From: a candidate division WWE3 bacterium GW2011_GWC2_41_23
GTDB taxonomy: Bacteria > Patescibacteriota > WWE3 > UBA101185 > UBA10185
DNA length: 38,473 bases
Direction of reading: 5' to 3'
Assembly (NCBI GenBank): GCA_000996895.1
Contig: LCBB01000004.1
Location: forward strand, 1 to 38,473
Below the pieces are notes generated by a model, which worked only from the letters and a program-made list of their open reading frames with translations, ran no database searches and was not told the origin of the DNA. Of this stretch, positions 5,980 to 13,075 are shown piece after piece (the stretch's first letter is position 1; every line of letters starts with the position of its first letter). The position numbers and the translations under genes are program-made.

Positions 5980-7560
5980 ATGAACGATTTAAGATACATA
6001 CAATATGCGAGAAAGTCGTCTGAGGCCAAAGAAAGGCAAGCTCTTTCCATTCCAGAACAAATAGAGGAGTGCAATAAATGCATTAAGGAAGAGGGCTTAA
6101 ACATTGTTAGAAGTATTCAGGAAAGTAAGTCTGCGTATAAGCCAAATAATAGGCCAGAGTTTGACGAGATGCTAAGAATGATTAGAGCTGATGAAGCAGA
6201 TGCCATATTAACCTGGAAGCCTGACAGACTTTGTAGAAACCCTGAAGAAGGTGGCAAAATTCTTCAGCTACTTCAAAACGGAATTATAAAAGAAATCAGA
6301 ACACCCTTAGGAGACATCTATACCCCAGAATCTGACCAATTGATTCTCTTAATTCATTTCGGTATGGCTAATCAGTACTCAAAAAACATAAGCCAGAATG
6401 TAAAGAGAAGTTGGTCCGGCAAGCTAAATCGTGGCGAGTACTTTAGAGAAGCACCGTTAGGGTACGAAAACTACGGTGAAGTTAAAGGTAGAAGAAGCAT
6501 AAGACCCCACAGTTTCGAAGCTCCTATTATGAAGGAAGCCTTCGAACTTGCATCGGTTGGTGCATTTTCGCTTAGTTATATAGCCAAAGAGTTATATGGA
6601 AAAGGATTAAAAACTAAAAAAGGAAAGGAAATTAGTAAAAGTCACTTATACCAACTACTAACTAACCCCGTCTATTACGGTTACTTTTACTTTAAGGGAG
6701 AGCTTTTCAAAGGGAGTTACACACCAATAATTACTAAAGATTTGTTTGAACAAGCTCAAATTGCATTAGGTAATCGAAGCAAGCCAAAGGTAAACTCTTG
6801 GAAAAGTCCATACAACTGCCTTATAACATGTGCTTACTGTGGCTGTAGTATTACCACAACTGTAAAAAAGAAATACTACAAAGGAACTAACCGAACTGCT
6901 ATATATACTTATCATAACTGCACTAAAAGACATGGTGCATGCCCACAGAAGCCAATCATGACCACTAAATTAGAAGAGATGTTGTCAGGAGTAGTTGACG
7001 CTATTTGTATTGATACGGAGGTTTGGTCTCTTGGAATGGAATTATTAAAGGCAAAATATAGTAATCTTGCTAACCAACACAACTCACAACTTGAGCATTT
7101 CAGAGGCGAATACAACCGGTTAGAAGACCGTCTAAACAGACTTATCACAATGCGAGCTGATGAGGAGTTGTCAGCAGAAGAGTTCAAAGCCCAAAAGAAT
7201 TTAATACTTGATGAGCGTTCAAAAGTAGAGAACCGGATAAATGACACTAAATTTTCCTCTGATAATTGGTTGGAACGCACCGAAGAGTTCTTAAACACGG
7301 CATTTCATGCCAAGGAAATCATCGAAGGTGATGATATTTTGAAAAAAAGAAAGTTGATAACTACTGTATGTTGCGACCTGAAGCTAAAGGATGGAGATGT
7401 TGATGTGGCATATAGAAAACCCTTTGATATACTCTTAAATCCGATGTACCGTACTGATTGGCTGCGAACGGTTGACAATGTTCGAAACTATTTCAAGGAA
7501 CAGGATAACCTATTGGACATTCAAATTGCAGTATTAGAGCCCGCTCCGGCTTTTTCCTAA
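5980..7560 (+). CDS. Large serine recombinase 1, 526 aa
   Basis: The N-terminal resolvase domain carries the catalytic pattern YARKS (Ser13) followed by LSIPEQ. A recombinase domain follows (about 170-260), then a zinc ribbon with CAYCGCS and a later Cys pair (CTKRHGACPQ) around 280-325, and a coiled coil at about 350-440. This is the order of phage and element integrases that recombine attP and attB through a serine-DNA link. Expression probably depends on the structured leader at 5873-5962; the ribosome site is weak. The C-terminus (DWLRTVDNVRNYF) differs from LSR3, whose end runs into a tRNA. It marks the right end of module 1. Confidence 0.92.
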   Translation: MNDLRYIQYARKSSEAKERQALSIPEQIEECNKCIKEEGLNIVRSIQESKSAYKPNNRPEFDEMLRMIRADEADAILTWKPDRLCRNPEEGGKILQLLQNGIIKEIRTPLGDIYTPESDQLILLIHFGMANQYSKNISQNVKRSWSGKLNRGEYFREAPLGYENYGEVKGRRSIRPHSFEAPIMKEAFELASVGAFSLSYIAKELYGKGLKTKKGKEISKSHLYQLLTNPVYYGYFYFKGELFKGSYTPIITKDLFEQAQIALGNRSKPKVNSWKSPYNCLITCAYCGCSITTTVKKKYYKGTNRTAIYTYHNCTKRHGACPQKPIMTTKLEEMLSGVVDAICIDTEVWSLGMELLKAKYSNLANQHNSQLEHFRGEYNRLEDRLNRLITMRADEELSAEEFKAQKNLILDERSKVENRINDTKFSSDNWLERTEEFLNTAFHAKEIIEGDDILKKRKLITTVCCDLKLKDGDVDVAYRKPFDILLNPMYRTDWLRTVDNVRNYFKEQDNLLDIQIAVLEPAPAFS

Positions 7561-7706
7561 TCGCTTGGGGTCGGTGGTGGAAGCTAAGTTGAACCAAATA
7601 CTGAATACTTTAAAAATATTACTTAGTATCCATGATGTCATATCCGCTGTTCAATAAAACTAAGCAGCTGTTTGCTTAGAGCATCGTCTACTGCTAATAT
7701 CTTGAC
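7561..7706 (+). other. Intergenic region between LSR1 and the module 2 cargo
   Basis: These 146 bases should contain the right attachment junction of module 1. A short hairpin (CTAAGCA/TGCTTAG, about 7660-7679) and an extended -10 box TGCTAATAT (7692-7700) are visible. The -10 box ends 6 nt before the next ATG. No tRNA or tRNA fragment is seen. Confidence 0.4.
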
Positions 7707-8588
7707 ATGTTTCAAGATAAACAACTATTTATCTATATCGTAATAGCGCTTACTTCTTATCTTTTTGGTTTAGGTCTTAAAAATAAATACTTCATAAAGT
7801 TACAGCATTCGTTCGTTAGGCATTCATTACCACTAACAGCAATATTGTTTATTATGGGGTTTTTTACAAAATACAATAATCTCCAACAAGCTATATTTAC
7901 ATTCGCGAGTGTTTATTTTGGTCTTTGGCTTCAAAGTCAATCACAAAAAATGCAGCAAAAAAGAGTAGAAAAGTACTATTCAGGTTTATTGTGGCACGAG
8001 CTTCGGTTTATTATTTTTAGGTTAGAAAATGTACAGAAAAACTTCACATTTTATTTAGAAAATCCGGATTTTTTAACACCTGCATACGGTAGGTATAGTA
8101 GCATTGTCGATATGATTGTGACAGTAAAATACTCTACTCATATGGCATTTCTCAACTCCAATGCAGTTTCAACACTAACAGAAGATGCTGTATATAATGC
8201 TATTGAGATAGCCTACGACAATCTTGAGCACTTAAAAGCACATGTCAGAATAATTGATTCCGATTTTAAAAATAAAACCCAACTGTATAACGAAATATTA
8301 AAAGGTAATCCTAACAAGCACTTAATAGAAGTTTTATTAAATGATATAAAAATGAAACTTAGAAGCGTAGCAGAGGAAGTTGCTATAACAAAAAGAAGTG
8401 CTGTTATGGCAAATGCTGTACTTAATGAGCACCTAAACAGCATGGGCGTGGTATCTGATACATCGGAGCTAAGGACAAGTATTCTGCTGCCCGAAGATAT
8501 TACTTTTATTGAGCAATCGATTAGAGCTGTACCAATTAGTATAGAGGATGTGGAAAATCGTCTTAAGCAAGAACCTGAACAGCAGTAG
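7707..8588 (+). CDS. Two-transmembrane-helix protein with cytoplasmic helical domain, 293 aa
   Basis: Hydrophobic segments at about residues 7-25 and 40-55, plus a short one near 60-75, are followed by a long soluble helical part of about 210 residues. This resembles the general build of membrane effector proteins in mobile-element cargo, but I do not recognise a specific family. The ATG lies 6 nt after an extended -10 box and lacks a ribosome site, so a leaderless mRNA is likely. A possible 57-aa gene follows 17 nt downstream. Confidence 0.6.
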   Translation: MFQDKQLFIYIVIALTSYLFGLGLKNKYFIKLQHSFVRHSLPLTAILFIMGFFTKYNNLQQAIFTFASVYFGLWLQSQSQKMQQKRVEKYYSGLLWHELRFIIFRLENVQKNFTFYLENPDFLTPAYGRYSSIVDMIVTVKYSTHMAFLNSNAVSTLTEDAVYNAIEIAYDNLEHLKAHVRIIDSDFKNKTQLYNEILKGNPNKHLIEVLLNDIKMKLRSVAEEVAITKRSAVMANAVLNEHLNSMGVVSDTSELRTSILLPEDITFIEQSIRAVPISIEDVENRLKQEPEQQ

Positions 8589-8605
8589 CTGTATCAAAAT
8601 CCTTA

Positions 8606-8779
8606 ATGGTGAACCTAGCACTTGTAGAATGGAAGACTCTGATAGAGTCACTAGTTGCCGTTACTAACAAGGTTGAGAAGATTGTTCCGTTGCAGAACCA
8701 GCATCTCTATGCAACGCGCCATCTATATTTTTTAAAGCTTGTTCAAACATATTTATATACCTTTATGAGTCTATTTTAA
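8606..8779 (+). CDS. Possible small helical protein, 57 aa
   Basis: This open frame is below the ORF-track cutoff. It begins 17 nt after the membrane-protein gene and encodes an amphipathic helical product (MVNLALVEWKTLIESLVAVT, then a Tyr- and Leu-rich end). Its composition looks protein-like, but no ribosome site precedes the ATG, so it may be a remnant or a coupled partner of the upstream gene. No family is recognised. Confidence 0.35.
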   Translation: MVNLALVEWKTLIESLVAVTNKVEKIVPLQNQHLYATRHLYFLKLVQTYLYTFMSLF

Positions 8780-8912
8780 CTGATTTTTCGCGTTTTGGGG
8801 ATAAACAAAGTGCGGAACACTTTAAAGATGCTCTGGCAGGGCGAAACATTATCATCAGTTACGATGAGGCGCCATTTCGCCCCACCAAAAATACTTTTTA
8901 TGCTAAACTAAA
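8780..8912. other. Hairpin-rich spacer downstream of two convergent genes
   Basis: Two inverted repeats are visible. AAAGTG/CACTTT at about 8809-8825 is followed on the minus strand by a T-rich stretch, so it may end the DUF3892 transcript. A longer one, GGGCGAAA/TTTCGCCC, spans about 8840-8881 and encloses CATC/GATG. No gene is seen. Confidence 0.4.
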
Positions 8913-9203
8913 TTAGCATTCAGGTAGTTTGAGCAGGTTATCCGTATATGTATTGTCTGCTTTAGTCTGCAAGAATTTTGTATTGTGTACGCTGATCCGT
9001 ACATAACAAAAAGCCTTATTTCCGTAAGAGTCCTTAACATATGCTGAATTGCCTTTTTCCATCCAACTAACCATTGTAGGTCGGTCGGTTTTTCCTGACT
9101 TATTATCGGCTTCATCAACCCAACAATAAGCTTTTATAGCTTCATGTGGATTTTCATGATTGCCGTTGTCTTTTTCTATTCCTTTAATTCTGACTGATCC
9201 CAT
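8913..9203 (-). CDS. DUF3892-family protein, 96 aa
   Basis: The C-terminal half (GNSAYVKDSYGNKAFCYVRI, then TKADNTYTDNLLKLPEC) matches the ending typical of DUF3892 proteins, small beta-rich proteins of unknown function. The start at 9203 follows AGGAGG by about 18 nt, longer than usual. The AGGAGG lies in a segment that can pair in two alternative ways, so translation may be RNA-controlled. The gene is divergent from the XRE/ImmA pair and shares its control region. Confidence 0.75.
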   Translation of the reverse strand: MGSVRIKGIEKDNGNHENPHEAIKAYCWVDEADNKSGKTDRPTMVSWMEKGNSAYVKDSYGNKAFCYVRISVHNTKFLQTKADNTYTDNLLKLPEC

Positions 9204-9216
9204 AAATCTTTTCCGG

Positions 9217-9250
9217 TCACACCTCCTTAAACCTCACCGATCTGAGGTGT
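9217..9250 (-). promoter_or_regulatory. Alternative hairpins around the DUF3892 ribosome site
   Basis: On the minus strand ACACCTCA can pair with the downstream GAGGTGT, which contains the Shine-Dalgarno sequence, or with the nearer TGAGGT, which leaves the site free. The two pairings are mutually exclusive. This is a simple two-state design, though such short stems could occur by chance. Confidence 0.4.
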
Positions 9251-9256
9251 AACATC

Positions 9257-9270
9257 AACATGGCCATGTT
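9257..9270. promoter_or_regulatory. Perfect 14-bp palindrome, probable regulator operator
   Basis: AACATGGCCATGTT is fully self-complementary and lies between the divergent DUF3892 and XRE genes. A dyad in this position next to an XRE-family regulator gene is a likely operator for that regulator; binding is inferred. Confidence 0.55.
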
Positions 9271-9401
9271 AATATGTCACCGCATCTTGTGTAGGTACAA
9301 ATTTAGACTATCCGATGTATCTTACAACTTAGGGACGGTTAAAGTCAATGGAAACTTGCCATTTTGACCTTAGTATTGTATGCTCTACCTACGGAGTTAA
9401 T

Positions 9402-9755
9402 ATGATTAAAAAAGAATTATTAGGAAGAAAAATCAAGGAATACCGCCTTAAAGCAGGAAAGTCACAGGATGAACTTGGCAGGTTTTTGGGTAAATCACAT
9501 GCAGCTATTTCTGACCTTGAGAGAGGTGTGACAGAAGTCACTGTTAAAGATCTCTCAATTATTGCTGAATTCTTAGGGGTTGCTTTAGAGACCCTACTGG
9601 AAGATGTTAAAGAAGATCAAAAAGTACTATCTTTTAGTCCACTTGTTAATTACAGAGACAGCAAGGATATGACCTCAGAGGAAAAATCAAAGGCAGACAA
9701 AGTTTCAAACGAGTTTATAAAATTTATAAACGATAATAGAGATGACCTCAAATAA
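9402..9755 (+). CDS. XRE-family helix-turn-helix regulator (ImmR-like), 117 aa
   Basis: Residues about 5-65 form a classic Cro/C1 helix-turn-helix (GRKIKEYRLKAGKSQDELGR, then HAAISDLERGVTEV and LSIIAEFLGV). ATG 9402 is chosen over the track start at 9348 because GGAG lies 5 nt upstream and the family normally starts just before this helix. The gene overlaps the ImmA-like gene by 14 bp. This pairing matches ICEBs1-type immunity modules, in which the repressor silences an element until a partner protease cleaves it; that role is inferred. The palindrome at 9257-9270 is a likely target. Confidence 0.85.
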   Translation: MIKKELLGRKIKEYRLKAGKSQDELGRFLGKSHAAISDLERGVTEVTVKDLSIIAEFLGVALETLLEDVKEDQKVLSFSPLVNYRDSKDMTSEEKSKADKVSNEFIKFINDNRDDLK

Positions 9756-10251
9756 TCGCGATAAAGCTCAAAACATATTAAAGTTAGCCGGAGTAACAGA
9801 ATCTCCTGTTGATATTGTAATGGTAGCAAAAGCATTGAATATCAAAGTAGTACCCTATGATTTCCCAGATAAAAGACGCGGGATGGTATATCTTGATGAA
9901 ACTATAAAGGTTATTGGTGTAAACAAAAACAATCCACAAAATCTTCAAAGATTTACAATTGCTCATGAACTTGGGCACTACCTCAATGGGCACGCCCATT
10001 ACGATTCCGTTTATACGGAAAATGAGAAATTTAAATTTGCAGATGCACATTTTCAACAAGAAAAAGAGGCTGATTTGTTTGCAGCAGAACTTCTTATGCC
10101 AAAAGAATTTCTAATAAAAGATTTGGACACTATTGGTTTAGATATTAAAAAACTTACAGAAAAATATCAGGTGAGCGAACAGGCAATGCATATTAGGTTG
10201 TCGTCTTTGGGCTTAATAGACAAATACGCTCAAAGAAAAAACACTGACTAA
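9742..10251 (+). CDS. ImmA/IrrE-type metallopeptidase, 169 aa
   Basis: The zinc protease motif HELGHYLNGH (about residue 74 on) and the downstream EKEADLFAAELLMP segment are diagnostic of the ImmA/IrrE family (DUF955). In related systems the enzyme cleaves the neighbouring XRE repressor and so derepresses the mobile element. The ATG lies inside the end of the regulator gene, so the pair is coupled. It converges on a decayed ADP-ribosylglycohydrolase; the two stop codons overlap. Confidence 0.9.
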   Translation: MTSNNRDKAQNILKLAGVTESPVDIVMVAKALNIKVVPYDFPDKRRGMVYLDETIKVIGVNKNNPQNLQRFTIAHELGHYLNGHAHYDSVYTENEKFKFADAHFQQEKEADLFAAELLMPKEFLIKDLDTIGLDIKKLTEKYQVSEQAMHIRLSSLGLIDKYAQRKNTD

Positions 10252-10598
10252 ATATAAAGTTTACTTGCTAATTCTTCTATATACACCGATCCTAACAAAC
10301 AAGTAGCCCATTTTTTCTGGTTATTTTACTTTTGTCATAGAAAGAACCGGCGAGTGACCCCGCTATAGCTCCTTGCGTATCCGTATCTCCTCCAAGAAAG
10401 ATAGCCTTAGCTATTCAATCCTCATAATTGTCCGTTTTTAAAAAACAATACAGGGAAATTATGAAAGTATTTAAGGAGTATCCAGTTGTGCTAAGTGAGT
10501 GCTCGCCCACAGCATTAAAATCTATTCTAAGGGCTTCCTGGAGCTTTGCAGGGCAATCCAGATAGGCAAATTGGAAAGTAATTTATATCGGACGCTTA
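10248..10598 (-). pseudogene. Decayed ADP-ribosylglycohydrolase fragment
   Basis: Minus-strand translation gives TGYSLNTFIISLYCFLKT, then after one in-frame TGA FLGGDTDTQGAIAGSLAGSF, the metal-binding GGDTDT signature of ADP-ribosylglycohydrolases. A frameshift follows, and the family's C-terminal helix (WATCLLGSVYIEELASKLYI) ends at a TAG at 10250-10248. The N-terminal part of the enzyme, with its first metal ligands, is missing, so the gene is not functional. It lies directly downstream of the macro-like gene at 10599-11075, which suggests a former ADP-ribose-processing operon. Confidence 0.8.
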
Positions 10599-11075
10599 CT
10601 ATGGCAAATAATCCATCCTTATCATAATACCCGGATATTCCTTAGAAACACTATCGATCACATTTACCATGTTTTTTCTATCTAAAGGAGGTTTAATAGC
10701 CCTTTTTAACAGGATCCCCCAGGACCTCAGATTATATATGGTTTTTTCCTCGTCCCATGATGGAAGCTCCGCAACGAGGGTACCCACACCGTATAGTTTA
10801 GCCAACGTAAGTGCCGCACGCATTGCTTGGTGGAACAGGGATCCATACATTCTGTCTTCAGGATTTTGTGAGTTAACAATAGGCACAAAAATAGTATGTG
10901 AAGTTTCTTGAGAGGTCCCACGAGTAATTATGGCATTTCCAAGTTGGCAGTAACCGATAGAAGACAACTCCTGCATTAATTCCGTCAAATCATTATCCAT
11001 GATTCTACGTGTAGAATAGTTCGCGTTTTTATTTGTCAGATCTACGTCTGAAAATATTATTTTAGCTATTTTCAT
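10599..11075 (-). CDS. Macro-domain-like protein (possible ADP-ribose binder), 158 aa
   Basis: GNAIITRG, then HTIFVPIV, then a long helix (SLFHQAMRAALTLAKLYGVG) followed by a strand resemble the layout of macro domains, but the glycine-rich loops are not fully typical, so this is a tentative call. ATG 11075 is preferred to the track start at 11120 because the upstream gene ends at 11062 and the short overlap fits translational coupling. The following ADP-ribosylglycohydrolase pseudogene supports an ADP-ribose theme. A different alpha/beta fold is possible. Confidence 0.4.
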   Translation of the reverse strand: MKIAKIIFSDVDLTNKNANYSTRRIMDNDLTELMQELSSIGYCQLGNAIITRGTSQETSHTIFVPIVNSQNPEDRMYGSLFHQAMRAALTLAKLYGVGTLVAELPSWDEEKTIYNLRSWGILLKRAIKPPLDRKNMVNVIDSVSKEYPGIMIRMDYLP

Positions 11076-11679
11076 ATAACTTATAGTCTCCTTTGATCGT
11101 ATCCCAAAAAGTTGGCGCAAGAGCTATAGCCTCGAAAATAAAATCTTTAATTATTGGATCTATCACTAATACACCGGATCCAGATATAGGTTTAAACATT
11201 ATTGTATCAGTATTTTTACCAAACCATTGATTTAATAAGATTGTGATAACATTATCAAAGCCATCCTTAGCATCTTTTCCTTCTGATAAAGCGGCTATAT
11301 AGTCTACTACCTCGTTTGTTGAATACCCGGTTTTGTCAACCGCTAGTTCGTCAAATGTATATTGTGTTAATCTTTCTGCTTGTTCTTTTGGAAATAAATT
11401 TCCAATTTGGTTTATCCCTAAAGCGATTAATACCAGCCCCAAGTCTAGCGATGCCACCTCATCTGTTTCAGTAACTAATTTACCCCGAACGTAAGGAGCC
11501 ATTCTTTTTGCTTTAATATCAGGCCACATATTAGATGCATTCTTCATAGTGATAGCAACAAAAGCTTTCGAAGCTGTACGTTCATCCAATAATTTACCCA
11601 AATCTACTTTTTTTTGTTCTTCTAGCGCTTCATTTAACAAATCCTTAAGCTTTTTAAGGTCAAAACGTTTATTAATCAT
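11062..11679 (-). CDS. Unknown helical protein, 205 aa
   Basis: I do not recognise this protein. It is soluble, mostly helical, and lacks signal or membrane segments (for example FDLKKLKDLLNEALEEQKKV, then TYSTNEVVDYIAAL-type helices). The track start at 11805 reads through a structured leader and is rejected; the start is taken at 11679 (MINKRF). It is the first gene of a minus-strand operon with the macro-like protein and the glycohydrolase remnant, so it may be part of an ADP-ribose-related system. Confidence 0.5.
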   Translation of the reverse strand: MINKRFDLKKLKDLLNEALEEQKKVDLGKLLDERTASKAFVAITMKNASNMWPDIKAKRMAPYVRGKLVTETDEVASLDLGLVLIALGINQIGNLFPKEQAERLTQYTFDELAVDKTGYSTNEVVDYIAALSEGKDAKDGFDNVITILLNQWFGKNTDTIMFKPISGSGVLVIDPIIKDFIFEAIALAPTFWDTIKGDYKLYENS

Positions 11680-11713
11680 ATTAATATTGGGGAAATTTAT
11701 GCGTAAACAACAT

Positions 11714-11813
11714 AAGCTCCCCGCTAGCCGGTAACCATTGCAGATTACCCATATAAGTTTCCCCATATGACCGAGTAAGTTGCTAAACGGAGAGCTTCCG
11801 TTCACTTACTCGG
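11714..11813 (-). promoter_or_regulatory. Second type of interleaved inverted repeat in the leader of the 11679 operon
   Basis: On the minus strand CCGAGTAAGT (11813-11804) pairs with ACTTACTCGG (11780-11771), 10 bp. Its loop holds an inner hairpin ACGGA/TCCGT. The same loop segment AAGCTCTCCG can instead pair with CGGGGAGCTT further downstream, extended by TTTAGC/GCTAGC (11728-11714). This again gives A-B-A'-B' order. Unlike the LSR leaders there is no -10 box 5 nt before stem A, and A' and B' are separated by about 42 nt. On the plus strand the outer hairpin is followed by ACTTTTT. Confidence 0.5.
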
Positions 11814-11854
11814 ACTTTTTCACCATGCCTTAGAGGTTTAGGTGACTATATTCA

Positions 11855-11943
11855 ATTACAGTATTAATTTATCACGTTTTTATACATAATTTAATAGATA
11901 TAAGTAGTTTTAGTGTTTTTGTAAAAAAATAGAATACTGTAAT
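11855..11943. repeat. 11-bp inverted repeat in a divergent promoter region
   Basis: ATTACAGTATT (11855-11865) and AATACTGTAAT (11933-11943) are exact reverse complements separated by 67 AT-rich bases. They lie between the minus-strand operon and the gene starting near 12040, so they could be paired operator sites. No gene lies in 11814-12021. Confidence 0.45.
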
Positions 11944-12039
11944 AGCAATGTATTTCGAATTTTCCGGTGCCTATAAAAAAAGAGTGGATCGATAAGAATT
12001 GATTGGAAAGAGAGTTTTGCGGTGCGTGGAGTGGGATTG

Positions 12040-12780
12040 ATGAATGAGTTTTTCGGTGCTATAAAAAGGACTTTTATATTGAGTTATAATCGATTTGTCG
12101 ACATGGAATTAAAACCTAACCGTGAGCTTAATAAGATTGGAGTTACAAATGCCTCATTTAATAGAATGTTGAGTTTGTTAGAAGATAGTTCGTTTAAGGA
12201 TTTAATAGAGAGTTTGAGGTTATCATTGAAACCTACTCCTGGTAATGGCAAAAAAATGCTTGGGAACATCAAAGCAGTGAAAGATACTATTGCGGAATTT
12301 CTTCTTGCTAAAAAGTACCCTCTTAGCTGGTTAGATCCAGTATTTAATATGCTACGCGAAAAAAATAGTATCGATTTTCCACTGGATGACGGGATCAGTA
12401 TAAGGGTTGCTGACGAAGCTATTACTGCAAATAACCCTCAGGACCTGGTTTTCGTCATTCATGAAGAAACTTCTGCGATAAAAAGAAAAATTAGTATTGA
12501 AATAACTGGGAATGTAAGCATAAACCGCATTGTTGAGTTTATTAAGAATAATGCTTATCTGATAAGCATTTACCAAAAAGGTTTAGAGTTACCGGATACC
12601 CTGGATAACAAAAAGTCTTCTGGAGACATTGCATACAAAATCTATGCTATGAAAAACAGGGGAATGTCATTCTCAGAGATTGCTGGTTCCTCTGAAATGG
12701 AAGATTTGGCCCTTATCGACGAGAACACTATCAGAACAATTTATTATAGATACTTAGATCTATTAAAGCCTTCAAAATAG
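12040..12780 (+). CDS. Unknown protein with C-terminal helix-turn-helix-like region, 246 aa
   Basis: I do not recognise the family. The C-terminus (AYKIYAMKNRGMSFSEIAGS followed by IDENTIRTIYYRYLDLL) looks like a helix-turn-helix, so DNA binding is possible. The middle contains a beta-rich stretch (VFVIHEETSAIKRKISIEIT). The start is uncertain: GTG 12022 (track), ATG 12040 (GGAG about 10 nt upstream) or ATG 12103, which follows a TATAAT at 12085. A near-repeat of CGGTGC(C)TATAAAAA occurs at about 11964 and 12054. The gene precedes the module 2 replication block. Confidence 0.5.
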   Translation: MNEFFGAIKRTFILSYNRFVDMELKPNRELNKIGVTNASFNRMLSLLEDSSFKDLIESLRLSLKPTPGNGKKMLGNIKAVKDTIAEFLLAKKYPLSWLDPVFNMLREKNSIDFPLDDGISIRVADEAITANNPQDLVFVIHEETSAIKRKISIEITGNVSINRIVEFIKNNAYLISIYQKGLELPDTLDNKKSSGDIAYKIYAMKNRGMSFSEIAGSSEMEDLALIDENTIRTIYYRYLDLLKPSK

Positions 12781-12841
12781 TTTCACTTACGTATACATAA
12801 CTGAAACTGACCAGACTTATTATTGTTGGTACCCTTTGGGT

Positions 12842-13075
12842 ATGAATTCTCCGGAAGTAGAAACAGTCTTAAAACTGAATAAAGATAAAAAGGGTCTTGT
12901 AAGTAAACAAATCGACAAAAAAAGAACTAAACAGATACGAATTGATGTTGGGTACCATAAACTTATCAAAGTTTACGCCGCAAACGAAGGAAAGAGCATT
13001 AAGGGGCTTGTAGAGGGTATTTTAGCTGATAGTCTACCCTTCATAAATTATGGATCGGAGGAGGTAGAGTTATGA
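12842..13075 (+). CDS. Ribbon-helix-helix-like small protein, 77 aa
   Basis: Residues about 30-65 (KQIRIDVGYHKLIKVYAANE, then SIKGLVEGILADSL) have the strand-helix-helix pattern of ribbon-helix-helix DNA-binding proteins and resemble the product at 4763. ATG 12842 is preferred to TTG 12836. The gene ends 4 bp inside the start of the primase gene, so the two are coupled. A short palindrome TACCC-TTT-GGGTA spans its start and may be its own operator. It probably controls replication of module 2. Confidence 0.65.
   Translation: MNSPEVETVLKLNKDKKGLVSKQIDKKRTKQIRIDVGYHKLIKVYAANEGKSIKGLVEGILADSLPFINYGSEEVEL

Larger units (their letters stand above)
391..7560. mobile_element. Module 1: LSR1 integrative element (boundaries approximate)
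   Basis: The module combines cargo (HEPN-like gene; membrane protein, Mrr-like and DUF4238 operon), a replication block (ribbon-helix-helix-like, 61-aa and initiator-like genes) and LSR1 at the right end. Both attachment junctions are inferred; no repeated core could be read by eye. Confidence 0.5.

Noticed and set aside
10400-10440. In-frame TGA in the ADP-ribosylglycohydrolase as a sign of UGA recoding
   Set aside because: TGA is used as a true stop elsewhere (overlap stops at 17926 and 38320), and the same gene also carries a frameshift and lacks its N-terminus, so decay explains it.
11680-11805. N-terminal 42-residue extension of the 11062 gene from the ORF track
   Set aside because: It reads through the hairpins of the structured leader and is not protein-like.
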